From: Owenweeksia sp965229445
GTDB lineage: Bacteria; Bacteroidota; Bacteroidia; Flavobacteriales; Schleiferiaceae
Assembly (NCBI GenBank): GCA_965229445.1
Contig: OZ245876.1
Span: 1-64,000 of the forward strand
Reading direction: 5' to 3'
Length of the DNA: 64,000 bases
In this document: positions 36,401 to 44,665 of the stretch, piece by piece
Numbering within the stretch: the first letter of the stretch is position 1
How the letters are laid out: each line of letters starts with the position of its first letter
Translations under genes and position numbers: made by a program
Notes under the pieces: generated by a model
What the model was told of the DNA's origin: nothing
Databases searched by the model: none
Seen by the model: only the letters and a program-made list of their open reading frames with translations

Positions 36401-36565
36401 CGCACGGATATTATTGATTACAAAACCGGTAAGGCCAGACCAGAGCATAAACTACAGCTAAACCGCTACCGAAGCTTATTAAAAACTATGGGATATCCTG
36501 CAGGAAATAATATCTTGGCCTACATTGGCGATGACATAGAAGTAGAGCAGTGGCAGAGCAACTAA
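33401..36565 (+). CDS. UvrD/AddA-type DNA helicase with C-terminal RecB-like nuclease
   Basis: A 1054-residue SF1 helicase of the AddA/RecB kind for double-strand break processing. Motif I is GAGKT at residues 12-16. Motif II is FFIDEFQDTSRLQW, motif III LLVGDAKQSIYRWRGGE, motif V MSIHKSKGLEFK and motif VI LLYVAFTRAVEELYI. The C-terminus carries a PD-(D/E)XK nuclease pattern with Asp1006 in DIIDYKTGK and QLNRYRSLL. No AddB-like partner gene is adjacent, unlike many AddAB loci. It overlaps the next gene by 16 bases. Confidence 0.93.
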   Translation: MSSFKIYSASAGAGKTYQLVRDYLRICLGTNNPAQFMKILAITFTNKAANEMKSRIISQLRDLADPKPSTSPAMLADLCADLALEESELRGRARACLSTILHEYSAFSVSTIDGFTNRLIRSFARDLNLGGNYEVEMDGEEMLQEAIDEMLSGLTEENDTTEIILGFVEEQLELGRSPRPEHSLMEAGKNLFQESAFHHLRALRSVKPSQFKEIIKSLKRRKKKIEKEVESRATEVLEFITDHGLTREHFSRGYVFNYILYLVEGRTDKWVPSKSVQKVIDGEADFYAKSKAREYEAVFAPIEQELHNKLLRLASLIEDNYGQYQLISAVLKNIYGTAIITEIDRQLQRVKDNTNRLPIGEFNKLISEKLRNEPADYLFERLGERYRYFFIDEFQDTSRLQWQNLLPLVNNAMAGGGEVLLVGDAKQSIYRWRGGEVEQFLDLKNNRDHSNKVKAGDKILELYPRINQHLPKNYRSKAEVVKFNNAFFKESAALVHGEDFAQLYQQSGQEIQHESGGYVEMQLLEYDHDNKDQYTLEQCAKCVEIIQDAVGRGISLPDICILVRSNAKGNIVARHLMQQGISVISPDALSLSSSREVLALVSAMETINKGVQKSLRYYFLEFLAGLPKVAAEYPDRHDFMAEFCHLTPVTLFKRLAILLPGFNYQQLMMLSLSDMVYQLCRSLEIDIQANPFLHAFLDQVRAFEIKDGEDLPGFIRWWHDRGYKLNISTPEHSNAVQVMSIHKSKGLEFKLCILAFADWPTEREPGSTRKWYELEPELEFGIPTAWINLKKDDSGLSLPSYQKLYDNNKELVNFDNLNLLYVAFTRAVEELYILGGDGFSQPNQRVYRYLKACLDANDRTTHLICGHKQHYPGDRNSKEPESINYEAGNWRDKLRVVADVPTQWSKGEFSSEIAYGKLLHGLLSQINTEQDVEPLLAQQLEAGIIQPRQAEEITSKLKRVVRHPQLSPSFSSEAEILNEAEILEPGGQLSRPDRVIITNDRTDIIDYKTGKARPEHKLQLNRYRSLLKTMGYPAGNNILAYIGDDIEVEQWQSN

Positions 36566-37263
36566 ACCAAGAATCTGAGCCCGGCGTGCAAAAAGTATCA
36601 CAAAGCTTAAGTAAGGATAAACTAAACTCATTGTTTCGGCAGCTTACCCATGACATCCGGGTTCCTGTTACTGGCCTGAAAATGCTTTGGCCCATGATAG
36701 ATGATGTTGAACCCGACGAAAGAGCCGAAATCTATGAATACCTAAAATCCTCCTCCTACGAGCTCTTCGAGTTAATAGAAAACCTCGCACTGGTACTGAG
36801 CGATTATGAACTTCTAAATGAGCCTCTTGAAAGCCTTATACCTGAAGAGCTTATCACCGCGGTGATTGTTGAAGACACTTCTACGATGGACCCCCTGGCG
36901 GAAGATCTCCCAACTCAGAGCTTAGTGCTAAATAAAAAGCATCTTAAATCTTGTTTAAAATTGTCTCTGGAGCTTTGCAGCCAAATGATTGAAGGAAACA
37001 CCTCTTCAGAGATTCATATTATGGGAACCCTGGTTAATGGTGAAATGAGGCTAAAGGCCATCGGCCCCACCATTGCTGTGGAAGGTGATAAATACAGCAC
37101 CCGCTTGCAGTATAGTTTGTTCACTCAGGCCAAAGGAAATTCCAGGTTATCGGGATTCACCTTGCTTCGCTTAAAAAATCTGATGAATATGATTAAGGGG
37201 AAACTGAACGTGGAAATAACGAAGGAACACACAGAATTAGAAATGCGCTTTCCGGTAGTCTAA
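36550..37263 (+). CDS. Degenerate histidine-kinase-like protein
   Basis: A 237-residue protein from GTG 36550. An H-box-like LTHDIRVPVTGL near residue 33 sits in a helical hairpin similar to HisKA. The C-terminal half resembles a HATPase_c domain stripped of its N, G1 and G2 boxes: LSGFTLLRLKNLMNMIKGKL stands where active kinases have the GLGLAIVK region. There is no sensor or transmembrane segment. It probably cannot bind ATP normally. Its stop interlocks (CTAA) with that of the convergent LytTR regulator, a possible partner. Translation may be coupled to the helicase gene. Confidence 0.65.
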   Translation: MAEQLNQESEPGVQKVSQSLSKDKLNSLFRQLTHDIRVPVTGLKMLWPMIDDVEPDERAEIYEYLKSSSYELFELIENLALVLSDYELLNEPLESLIPEELITAVIVEDTSTMDPLAEDLPTQSLVLNKKHLKSCLKLSLELCSQMIEGNTSSEIHIMGTLVNGEMRLKAIGPTIAVEGDKYSTRLQYSLFTQAKGNSRLSGFTLLRLKNLMNMIKGKLNVEITKEHTELEMRFPVV

Positions 37264-37955
37264 TCCGTACTTCTAAACTTACTTCTCACGTCGTTTTTGT
37301 AAGATCGGCTAACCGGTAAGTTGAAATAATCCCCAATTAAGTGGGTATCATCCATCTCAACTACTTTGTCCAGATTCACAATATAGGACTTATGCACTCT
37401 TAGGAATGCATCCGGCAATTGAGCCATAAAAGCCTTCATGGTACTGTGTACTACGTGACTATCTGCCCCCACAACTACTTTGATATAGTCGCCCATAGCT
37501 TCCACATAGTCAATATTATCCGTATTCAGTTTTATTAACACGCCATCTGACTTTATCATGATGGTATGTTGCTCTGAATTGGATTTTGACAGATTCTGAG
37601 CATAGAACATTGCCCGATCTATCGCCTGATTAAATCTCTCCTGATCAATTGGCTTTGCCAAAAAATCGGTGACATCGTATTTAAACGCATCAAAGGCATA
37701 TTGCTTCTTTGATGTAACCATTATGACCTGCGGAACATTCTTATAGGAATCCAAAAGCTCAAAGCCGGTCATCTCCGGCATTTCTACGTCTAAGAAGACA
37801 AGGTCTAACTCCTTGGTTGCCAACGCCATCTTAGCTTCAATAGCATTGTGATAGCTCCCCACAAGTTTGAGGGATTTGTGCTGACTTATGCACTTGCGGA
37901 GTACCTCCCGTGACAAAGCGTCGTCGTCGACTATAATACTTCTCAGTTCTTTCAT
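37260..37955 (-). CDS. LytTR-family response regulator
   Basis: A 231-residue regulator with a receiver domain (about residues 1-120). The phospho-acceptor Asp is in DLVFLDVEMPEMTGF, acidic residues are near the N-terminus (VDDDALS) and the conserved Lys is in LAKPID. The C-terminal LytTR DNA-binding domain (about 135-231) contains IDYVEAMGDYIKVV and FLRVHKSYIVNLDKV. It should bind promoters as a dimer after phosphorylation by an unlinked LytS-type kinase. It is monocistronic and converges on the degenerate kinase-like gene. Confidence 0.93.
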   Translation of the reverse strand: MKELRSIIVDDDALSREVLRKCISQHKSLKLVGSYHNAIEAKMALATKELDLVFLDVEMPEMTGFELLDSYKNVPQVIMVTSKKQYAFDAFKYDVTDFLAKPIDQERFNQAIDRAMFYAQNLSKSNSEQHTIMIKSDGVLIKLNTDNIDYVEAMGDYIKVVVGADSHVVHSTMKAFMAQLPDAFLRVHKSYIVNLDKVVEMDDTHLIGDYFNLPVSRSYKNDVRSKFRSTD

Positions 37956-38099
37956 ATCACTCCGCCCGTGCAGGCAGCTTCGTCTGTTTGGCTAAGCTTA
38001 TACGGTTCAGGTCAAGGAAATCGATTGGTACCGATTGCTAAAATAATCAAGTATATTAATATCGCGCTTGATATCTGAAATTAGTTACAAAAAGCCTTT

Positions 38100-38468
38100 A
38101 TGAGACTCGACAAGTTCTTGTGGTTCGTAAGAAAATATAAGACCCGTAATCAAGCTGCAGAAGCAGTGAAGAAAGAACGCGTAAGGGTGAACGGCGAGAC
38201 CGCCAAGGCATCTCGCGATGTACATCCCGGAGATATGATTAGCTTCTCCAAAGAAGGCATCACTTACCAATTTCAGGTCAATGACCTACCTAAATCCAGA
38301 GTGGGAGCTAAGTTAGTTGCAGAATTTATAGAAGACCGCACTGAATCTGAAGAATTGGAAAAAAAGGAGTTCATCACACTGATGCGGAAATTTAGACGGC
38401 AGCGTGGTACCGGCCGGCCTACTAAAAAAGAACGGCGTGACCTTGATGATTTTCAGGACAAAGGATAA
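38100..38468 (+). CDS. S4-domain RNA-binding protein (Hsp15-like)
   Basis: A 122-residue protein whose first 60 residues are an S4 domain (MRLDKFLWFVRKYKTRNQAAEAVKKERVRVNG). The basic C-terminal tail (RRQRGTGRPTKKERRDLDDF) matches the Hsp15/HslR family. In E. coli, Hsp15 binds 50S subunits with stalled nascent chains. It starts at ATG 38100 and its 3' end overlaps the convergent esterase gene by 16 bases. Confidence 0.9.
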   Translation: MRLDKFLWFVRKYKTRNQAAEAVKKERVRVNGETAKASRDVHPGDMISFSKEGITYQFQVNDLPKSRVGAKLVAEFIEDRTESEELEKKEFITLMRKFRRQRGTGRPTKKERRDLDDFQDKG

Positions 38469-39133
38469 ACGTTTAGATTTAAATCTTTAAATATTTGCTC
38501 CACCACAGCCGGATAGATCTTATGTGTTCCACTAAAAACTTTAAGTTCTCCCGGAAATCCACTTTGCTTGAATTCCCTTAAGCTCTCGGTCATTCTCTCT
38601 ACACTAATGTATTCATCTCGATCCCCCAGGGCATGAACCACCCGGGTCTTCTGCATCTTATTTAAAGCCTGACTTTCCGGTAAATCGGGGGGATATAAAC
38701 CTGCATAATTTACTAAATAGGAAAAAGAATGCTCACTATGGCTCAACCAACGACAAGCGGTGGCTGCTCCCTGAGAAAATCCCAAAACTCCAATCTCTGT
38801 GGGATGTATCAAACTAACCTGGGGCACAATATATTCTCTTAGCTGGTCCAGGTAATCACAATAATCGTCAATGTCCTTTAAGCGATCTTCCTTGGTCATC
38901 CAGCTTGCCCCAACCCTTCCTTTTGATCCGTCAAGATAGAATCTGTGAAGACCTTCAGGAGCTATAAATAATACATCTCTTAATGCCTTGTCGGTAAATG
39001 GTCTGATGAAAAACTCCGCTAATTGCCCATAGCCATGCAGCACAAAACAAACACCGCGGTAAGTTGAGTCTAATGGACCACTGAGATAATATCGGGCAGA
39101 TTTGCTGACCGATAGATAGTGTACGTCAGCCAT
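38453..39133 (-). CDS. Alpha/beta hydrolase (carboxylesterase/phospholipase-like)
   Basis: A 226-residue cytoplasmic hydrolase of the Abhydrolase_2 kind. The nucleophile is Ser in GFSQGAATACRW, the likely acid is Asp in HALGDRDEYIS, and the His is in FSGTHKIYP. An oxyanion-type FVLHGYGQ segment lies near residue 31. Its ATG overlaps the stop of the enoyl-CoA hydratase gene by 8 bases, so the two are probably co-transcribed. The substrate is not evident. Confidence 0.88.
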   Translation of the reverse strand: MADVHYLSVSKSARYYLSGPLDSTYRGVCFVLHGYGQLAEFFIRPFTDKALRDVLFIAPEGLHRFYLDGSKGRVGASWMTKEDRLKDIDDYCDYLDQLREYIVPQVSLIHPTEIGVLGFSQGAATACRWLSHSEHSFSYLVNYAGLYPPDLPESQALNKMQKTRVVHALGDRDEYISVERMTESLREFKQSGFPGELKVFSGTHKIYPAVVEQIFKDLNLNVYPLS

Positions 39134-39902
39134 TAAAGTTGGCTTTGCGCTTCTCTAAAAATGCCGCAGTACCTTCTTTAAAATCAGCGGTGCCGAAGCA
39201 CTTGCCAAACTCCTCAATCTCTTCTCTGAAACCACTCTTGTCTGCAAAAGCTGCATTTACACTTCTAATGGCACTGGAAACCGCATGTGGGGAGTTGCGG
39301 GCAATTTTTGACACCATTTTCAAACAAGTGTCGATGAGATCGAGTTGAGAAGTGGTTTTATTGACCAAGCCTACATCAAAAGCACGATCCGCATCAATCA
39401 TATCGGCAGTCACTATTAATTCCATAGCCCTCCCGTATCCAATTAAACGGGTAAGTCTTTGGGTTCCTCCATATCCTGGAATTACACCAAGACTGGTTTC
39501 GGGAAGCCCCAATTTGGCGTTATGTGAGGCCACACGGATATGGCAAGCCATGGCCAGCTCAAGTCCGCCTCCCAAAGCAAACCCATTTATTGCCGCAATA
39601 ACCGGCTTGTGAAACTCCTCCAATAGATCAAATAACAGCTCCTGGCCTTCCGCCGCCATACGTGAACCCTCATGAACACTAAAGTCAACAAACTCCTTTA
39701 TATCAGCACCCGCCACAAAGGCTTTCTCGCCACTTCCAGTGATAATTACCGCCCTTACATCGGGGTCGTTGTTCAACTCTACTAATGCCTGATGTAAATC
39801 CCTAATAGTAGCAAGGTTTAAGGCATTTAACTGGCTGGGACGGTTAATGCTTATTATTCCGGCATGCTCCCGATGCTCTAGCAATATGTTTTGGTTGGAC
39901 AT
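39126..39902 (-). CDS. Enoyl-CoA hydratase/isomerase family protein
   Basis: A 258-residue crotonase-fold enzyme that hydrates enoyl-CoA in beta-oxidation or a related pathway. Conserved segments are GEKAFVAGADIKEF (oxyanion hole near residue 65), GFALGGGLELAMACHIRVAS, and PETSLGVIPGYGGTQRLTRLIG with the catalytic Glu. The length and motifs match short-chain enoyl-CoA hydratase or 3-hydroxybutyryl-CoA dehydratase. It is upstream of and overlaps the esterase gene. Confidence 0.93.
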   Translation of the reverse strand: MSNQNILLEHREHAGIISINRPSQLNALNLATIRDLHQALVELNNDPDVRAVIITGSGEKAFVAGADIKEFVDFSVHEGSRMAAEGQELLFDLLEEFHKPVIAAINGFALGGGLELAMACHIRVASHNAKLGLPETSLGVIPGYGGTQRLTRLIGYGRAMELIVTADMIDADRAFDVGLVNKTTSQLDLIDTCLKMVSKIARNSPHAVSSAIRSVNAAFADKSGFREEIEEFGKCFGTADFKEGTAAFLEKRKANFNG

Positions 39903-39921
39903 ATTTGGTTGAATTTATGTT

Positions 39922-40590
39922 CTATAATAATTGAAAATGCACTCTTACCCTTTGACCTATCTCAAGAGTACCTCCTTCGACACTCGGTGAGCTGGAACTA
40001 AGTTTCATGTCTGATGCAGCTCTTAGTGGATGAGGTGAGGAACTTTGCATTTCGTCGGATATAAAAACCGCTCTACCAATCTCCTGACCTAGTGTGCCAG
40101 CCATCATAATCGCTTTTTCGCGCGCGAGCTGCAGTGCCTGCTGAGTGAGCTTAGTCTTTAATGATTCTATTTCTGAACTACCAAAAGTGGCATTTGATAT
40201 GCCATTCACTCCCAATTCCAGCAAGCCCGGCATAAGCTCATCGTACTCGGTAATTTTTACTATCCTAAAGCTGATTACCTGTCGTGCAGAGTAGGTTGTT
40301 TTACCGGTCTGATAATTTTGCCTGGGGTACAAGAGCAACCGATCTGTTCTTGTTTTGGTTACTGCATGGTGCTGGTTGAGGTAGGCCAAAATCTTACCGG
40401 ATTTATCCATAATAAACCCCTGCACCTCTTTGGCATTATCCCCCTCGTGTTCAATCACTATTTGCAAATCCATAAAATCCGGTTCTACCTCTGTACTGGC
40501 ATAACCCGTAACTTCAATAATCCCAGGTGCATCCTGAGAGGCCAGGGTGAAAGATGATAGTAACAGAAATGAAAATAAGATGCGTTTCAT
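39922..40590 (-). CDS. SIMPL domain protein (DUF541), periplasmic
   Basis: A 222-residue protein with a signal peptide (ILFSFLLLSSFTLASQ). The SIMPL/DUF541 pattern follows: IIEVTGYASTEVEPDFMDLQIVIEHEG at the N-terminus of the mature protein, and ALQLAREKAIMMAGTLGQEIGRAVFI in the middle. Homologues (E. coli YggE, BP26) form periplasmic ring assemblies linked to stress. It lies between the kinase gene and the hydratase gene on the same strand, with short gaps. Confidence 0.88.
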   Translation of the reverse strand: MKRILFSFLLLSSFTLASQDAPGIIEVTGYASTEVEPDFMDLQIVIEHEGDNAKEVQGFIMDKSGKILAYLNQHHAVTKTRTDRLLLYPRQNYQTGKTTYSARQVISFRIVKITEYDELMPGLLELGVNGISNATFGSSEIESLKTKLTQQALQLAREKAIMMAGTLGQEIGRAVFISDEMQSSSPHPLRAASDMKLSSSSPSVEGGTLEIGQRVRVHFQLL

Positions 40591-40604
40591 AGGTTAGTAT
40601 TTTG

Positions 40605-42044
40605 CTAGGCTAAAGGTAAAGATATATGAAAGCTCGTGCCTTTTCCTAGTACAGATTCGTACCAAATTTTTCCATTAAATCCGTCTACAATATTTTTCAC
40701 CATAGCCAGACCTAAGCCCATGCCCTTGGTTTTGGTGGTAAATCTAGGTTCAAAAATTTTATCTCCCTGATCAGCGGGAATCCCCACCCCGTTATCTGAA
40801 ACACTTATCAATACATTATCATACACCCGGCTAACTTTCACTTTAATTTCTGGCTCTCTGTCTTTGGGAATTGCTTGAAACGAGTTGGTTAACAAGTTGT
40901 TCATCACCCGAACCAACTGGTCGCGATCTCCATAAATTTCAGCGTTGGGTTCCTCGCATTCAAATTGAATCTGCTCATCGGGGTATAAGGCCGTAACTCG
41001 TTCAATTATCTCCTTGGCTGGGAATTTTACCATTTTCAGCTCCGGCATGTTGGCAAAGCGAGAAAAGGCTTCGGCGATACTCCCCAAAGTATCTATCTGA
41101 CTGATCATGCTCTTAGTAAATTCTTGCAGCTTTTCAGGATCCTCCGTTTTCAGGCTTTTCTCGAGATACTGAACATTCAAGCGCATAGGAGTGAGTGGAT
41201 TCTTGATTTCATGCGCCACCTGTTTGGCCATTTCACGCCAGGCACTATCTCTCTCCTGGCGAGCCAATTGCACCGCGCTTTTCTCCAATTCATTGAGCAT
41301 GCGATTATACTCATCTACCAGCGTACCAATTTCATCGTCAAAACGCCAATGTAAACTGGGGTTCTGCTCAGAAATATTCACATTCTTCAATTTGTTCCCA
41401 ATGGCCTGGAGAGAACCGGTAATGTAATTGGACAGAAAATAGGCGATAACAATGCTCACCAAAAACAACAGAATATAAATGAGGAGCAGTCGCATAAGAA
41501 AATCATTCAGATCCTGTCGGTGTATATCGCTGCTATCGAAGTACGGCAGGTTTACAATAGCTATGGGCTGATGTTTATAGTTGCTGAGATAGTTGTAGGT
41601 AGACATATACACGAGGCTATCCGACTGAGACTTCACCAACACCTGCTCCGGTTGGTTTTCCAGGGCCAACAAAATTGAACCTGATAATTGTTCTTCTAAA
41701 ATATTGGCATCAAATAGCGCCGGATTACTGGATATCAGAAACTTACCTCCGAGACTGTAAATATTAATATCAATATTGTTAATATTCGCCAGTTCACAGA
41801 TCTTATCACTAAACATGCTTACCAAACTATCGGTTTGGGGTCCAAGGTCATGGCCGCTCAGAAAATAATCAATAGACTCGGTGATGGTGCCCTTTTTGCG
41901 CTGTAAGCGCTCCTCATGATACTCGCTGTTCTCTTTCTTAAAGTGATAAAAAGAAAAAACACCGGTCGATAAGAAGGAAATAATAATCAACAGGATCATT
42001 GAAAAGAAGATCCTCTGCTTGAGGTTAATGTTGATTCGAGCCAT
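40605..42044 (-). CDS. HAMP-containing sensor histidine kinase (NtrY-like)
   Basis: A 479-residue inner-membrane kinase. TM1 is at about residues 12-32, an extracytoplasmic sensor of about 150 residues follows, TM2 lies around 186-206, then HAMP. HisKA carries the phospho-acceptor in HEIKNPLTPMRL, and HATPase_c has the N box NLLTNSFQAIPKD and the G boxes DNGVGIP and GMGLGLAMVKNI. HEIKNPLTPM is the NtrY-type H box. No response regulator gene is adjacent. It is downstream of, but 50 bp apart from, the DUF3667-like gene. Confidence 0.93.
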   Translation of the reverse strand: MARININLKQRIFFSMILLIIISFLSTGVFSFYHFKKENSEYHEERLQRKKGTITESIDYFLSGHDLGPQTDSLVSMFSDKICELANINNIDINIYSLGGKFLISSNPALFDANILEEQLSGSILLALENQPEQVLVKSQSDSLVYMSTYNYLSNYKHQPIAIVNLPYFDSSDIHRQDLNDFLMRLLLIYILLFLVSIVIAYFLSNYITGSLQAIGNKLKNVNISEQNPSLHWRFDDEIGTLVDEYNRMLNELEKSAVQLARQERDSAWREMAKQVAHEIKNPLTPMRLNVQYLEKSLKTEDPEKLQEFTKSMISQIDTLGSIAEAFSRFANMPELKMVKFPAKEIIERVTALYPDEQIQFECEEPNAEIYGDRDQLVRVMNNLLTNSFQAIPKDREPEIKVKVSRVYDNVLISVSDNGVGIPADQGDKIFEPRFTTKTKGMGLGLAMVKNIVDGFNGKIWYESVLGKGTSFHISLPLA

Positions 42045-42094
42045 GAATTGTACGCGCTAAATTCCTATCATCCCATCAAAGGCCGTTCCGAGTA

Positions 42095-42802
42095 TTAAGA
42101 AGCCGCCTGATTGTAGCCTACTAAAATGCCAATAACAAAGGCTGAGATAGCCCCATATACCAGGATTCCCAAGACAAAAATGAGCAATACTTCAAGGCTG
42201 CTTCTCCACCATGCTTTCTCAAAAAACTGTTTGTAACCGATAATGGAATAAAGGATAGAAACCGCAAAATAGAACATCATGGGATAGGCAGAAGGAATGA
42301 AATACTCCAGCAGAATTATAGGATATAGAATAATGCTAATAATCATTAAATAGGTTTGGTAGACCAGGTTTTCCGCATAATTATAGTGAGACCGGCGGTT
42401 AAACAGCCATGAGAAAAGCGCAAGAATGGGAATGTATAACCACAGAAAAAGGTTATAATATTCCATGAGAAATTCCTTTCCCATTTGTGAGTCTTCAGGG
42501 CTTATACTACCACTGGAATCAAAGAAGTTTACGCCGGTGCGCGAATAGCTTACTGTTATCACTGCCAAAGTAGTAGTGACTATCAACATTCGAAAAGGCG
42601 GTGTATAATGGTACCTCCCTAAATACAGATAGTCTTTGGTTAGGTTGCCAGGTTCTCTGAACATCCGCTTCAGGGTGTAAATTAATCCGTAATCAAGATT
42701 AAAGGCACCAACTAAAGAGGCCATAATTCTGGAAAGAGAAACTCGATGGATGAGGCGTTCCTCAGACACTTTGATGACTTCATCTTTATCAAATGGATTC
42801 AT
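42095..42802 (-). CDS. Polytopic membrane protein, DUF3667-like
   Basis: About 235 residues from ATG 42802; a TTG 11 codons upstream is in frame but less likely. A soluble N-terminus (EERLIHRVSLSRIMASLVGAFNLDYGLIYTLKRMFREPG) is followed by about five transmembrane helices. The FREPGNLTKDYLYLGRYHYTPPFRMLI segment resembles the DUF3667 pattern common in Bacteroidota. No enzymatic motif is visible. It is 49 bp downstream of the lipoprotein gene at 42852 and may be co-transcribed. Confidence 0.65.
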   Translation of the reverse strand: MNPFDKDEVIKVSEERLIHRVSLSRIMASLVGAFNLDYGLIYTLKRMFREPGNLTKDYLYLGRYHYTPPFRMLIVTTTLAVITVSYSRTGVNFFDSSGSISPEDSQMGKEFLMEYYNLFLWLYIPILALFSWLFNRRSHYNYAENLVYQTYLMIISIILYPIILLEYFIPSAYPMMFYFAVSILYSIIGYKQFFEKAWWRSSLEVLLIFVLGILVYGAISAFVIGILVGYNQAAS

Positions 42803-42851
42803 ATTACTTTTTATTGATCTGAAGCCAAAATACAACCAAGTTCAGTTGGGT

Positions 42852-43991
42852 TTAACCCTGGCGGTAAAAGTTTGAAATTTTACTCACCACCTGATCATAA
42901 AGTGGGGCTGCAAACTGCTCAAACATAAACTGAGGATGAGGTATTTCAAGCTCCCGCTTTTCCACCAGGTTGAGCTGCTCCTCTGTAAGTGCGCGTTTGT
43001 CACCATTGTAAGTAGCCCACACCGTGACCCAGCGAAATTCGCTTGGGAATTTCTCCTGTGAGATCACACGGTTTAACTCAGGATCCACAATTCTAAAATC
43101 AAGTAGACCGCTGCCCACAATGCCTTTTTCAAACCTCTTAAACTGCGCCTCAACCCTGCCGTATACTTCATTCCTATCTCCCGGGTTGAGCAAAACGCTA
43201 TCGCGATGCACCTCAATTACTTCGGTATGCGAAATCACATTGCCGAGAGCAAACTGATCAAAGCTCATGCTAATTTTATGATCGATCCACTCCAGCTGCC
43301 GCGCCTGGGCTTCCTCCGGCGTATAAAATCTGACATACGGATTGATTGTGTTGGCGTTGAGGAATTCCATCACCTTATTATTAAAAAACTCCTGATTGAG
43401 CGCCAGGGCTCCAACCGGAGCAGGCACCGGTTCAACCACCACATGTAGAGTAGCGTAGTAAATGGCCTCTTCCATTAATTGCTGACTGTCTTTATATCCC
43501 GGAACAAATTCATTTGCTTTTACCAGGTGCTGATGTGCAATGAGCGCCTGATCTCTATTCGCCTTGTTTTTTAAAGCTTCCGTTGCAAGTTTATACCGTT
43601 CTTCTGCGGCAGATTGACGCACCCCGGTAAGCTCAGACAAGTATTGTTTGGGGTTGGGTACAATTTCCAAACAAGCCGGACAGCGGAGAATTTCTTCTGA
43701 TAATCGGTTTACGGCTGAATAATGACTTAGCATTTGTTCCCAGCGAAAAGGATCTTGTGAAGATTTCAGGTTTCCGATTTTTCGCTCATGTGTGCTTAAA
43801 GCATGAGAGTAGGCCTTGGCTAAGGTGGCGCGCGCTTTTTGATTGTCCCCATCGGAACGCAACCGCTTCACGGCCTGGTAAACGGCACGATCGTAATCTC
43901 CCTGTTCAAAGGCTTTTCGTCCGCTGGAACAGGCAGCTACAGCGAAGATTGTGAGTATTAAACCTATGCGAATAAATAGTCTGGTAATCAT
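42852..43991 (-). CDS. Lipoprotein with N-terminal helical repeats, function unknown
   Basis: A 379-residue protein with a lipobox (FAVAACSSG, Cys21). Residues about 25-180 are helical and TPR-like (KAFEQGDYDRAVYQAVKRLRSD; ALKNKANRDQALIAHQHLVKANEF), with a CPAC motif near residue 104. The C-terminal half is beta-rich (VISHTEVIEVHRDSVLLNP; GLLDFRIVDPELNRVISQEKFPSEF). The combination is common in Bacteroidota hypothetical lipoproteins, but I know no function. A TACTTTTG promoter element lies 20 bases upstream. Confidence 0.75.
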   Translation of the reverse strand: MITRLFIRIGLILTIFAVAACSSGRKAFEQGDYDRAVYQAVKRLRSDGDNQKARATLAKAYSHALSTHERKIGNLKSSQDPFRWEQMLSHYSAVNRLSEEILRCPACLEIVPNPKQYLSELTGVRQSAAEERYKLATEALKNKANRDQALIAHQHLVKANEFVPGYKDSQQLMEEAIYYATLHVVVEPVPAPVGALALNQEFFNNKVMEFLNANTINPYVRFYTPEEAQARQLEWIDHKISMSFDQFALGNVISHTEVIEVHRDSVLLNPGDRNEVYGRVEAQFKRFEKGIVGSGLLDFRIVDPELNRVISQEKFPSEFRWVTVWATYNGDKRALTEEQLNLVEKRELEIPHPQFMFEQFAAPLYDQVVSKISNFYRQG

Positions 43992-44010
43992 AGCGTTTCA
44001 GGTATTCGTT

Positions 44011-44018
44011 CAAAAGTA
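44011..44018 (-). promoter_or_regulatory. -7 promoter element TACTTTTG
   Basis: An exact TAnnTTTG match on the minus strand, 20 bases upstream of the lipoprotein ATG at 43991. Confidence 0.5.
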
Positions 44019-44124
44019 ATTAACTACTACAAGGCTAAAAGCAGGCCAAAAGCACATTTATCAAGCCATAGGCGTTCAGAAGTGAATCAGAGGAAGCTTT
44101 GAGTGAGTTAAATGTAAGGATTGA

Positions 44125-44649
44125 CTAGGGTTGAGAATCTAAGGAGTCCTTGGCCTCAATCAATTGAATAATGGGTTTTATAGCTTCGTTAGGTATGGCA
44201 AGACTTAAATGATAGTGTGCAATCTTCCAATCACCCTTTTCTCGGGTCAATACTCCGCTTCCCCGACAAACACCCATCCAGGTATTCAGCAACTCATCAA
44301 ACCAAACTACCTGTTGATCTTTATTGGTATAAATGTTTCTGGATATGGCTTGAAAATCCCAGGCTTGCCCATCTTCAAAATAGGGCGCGGACCATTCCTT
44401 GAATTCTGATGTTGTCCAAAGTTCCGTAGCATCCGTGCCTAGGTAAATACCCTCGGGTGCCATTTTATCAAAGTATGCAATCCTCCCCTCTGCGGCATCG
44501 GTGTGCCAGCTATCTAAAAAGACATTCAACGAGCTTTCCAGGCTAGAAAATTCCTGTAGTGAATCTATTTTTGCGTTTGACTTTTGTTGGCAAGATTCTG
44601 TTATACAGATAATTACAAACAATAAGAGTAAGTTTTTCATCATTTTCAT
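44125..44649 (-). CDS. SnoaL/DUF4440-like lipoprotein (NTF2 fold)
   Basis: A 174-residue protein with a lipobox (ICITESC). The mature chain has the NTF2-like pattern seen in SnoaL_3/DUF4440 proteins: an N-terminal helix (LNVFLDSWHTDAAEGRIAYFDKMAPEGIYLG), TTSEFKEW, and alternating strands ending GVLTREKGDWKIAHYHLSLAIPNE. Such domains bind small ligands or are enzymes; no clear catalytic dyad is assigned. It lies 16 bp after the acetyltransferase gene in a three-gene unit with the TMTC-like protein. Confidence 0.82.
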   Translation of the reverse strand: MKMMKNLLLLFVIICITESCQQKSNAKIDSLQEFSSLESSLNVFLDSWHTDAAEGRIAYFDKMAPEGIYLGTDATELWTTSEFKEWSAPYFEDGQAWDFQAISRNIYTNKDQQVVWFDELLNTWMGVCRGSGVLTREKGDWKIAHYHLSLAIPNEAIKPIIQLIEAKDSLDSQP

Positions 44650-44665
44650 ATATCTTACTAAACCT

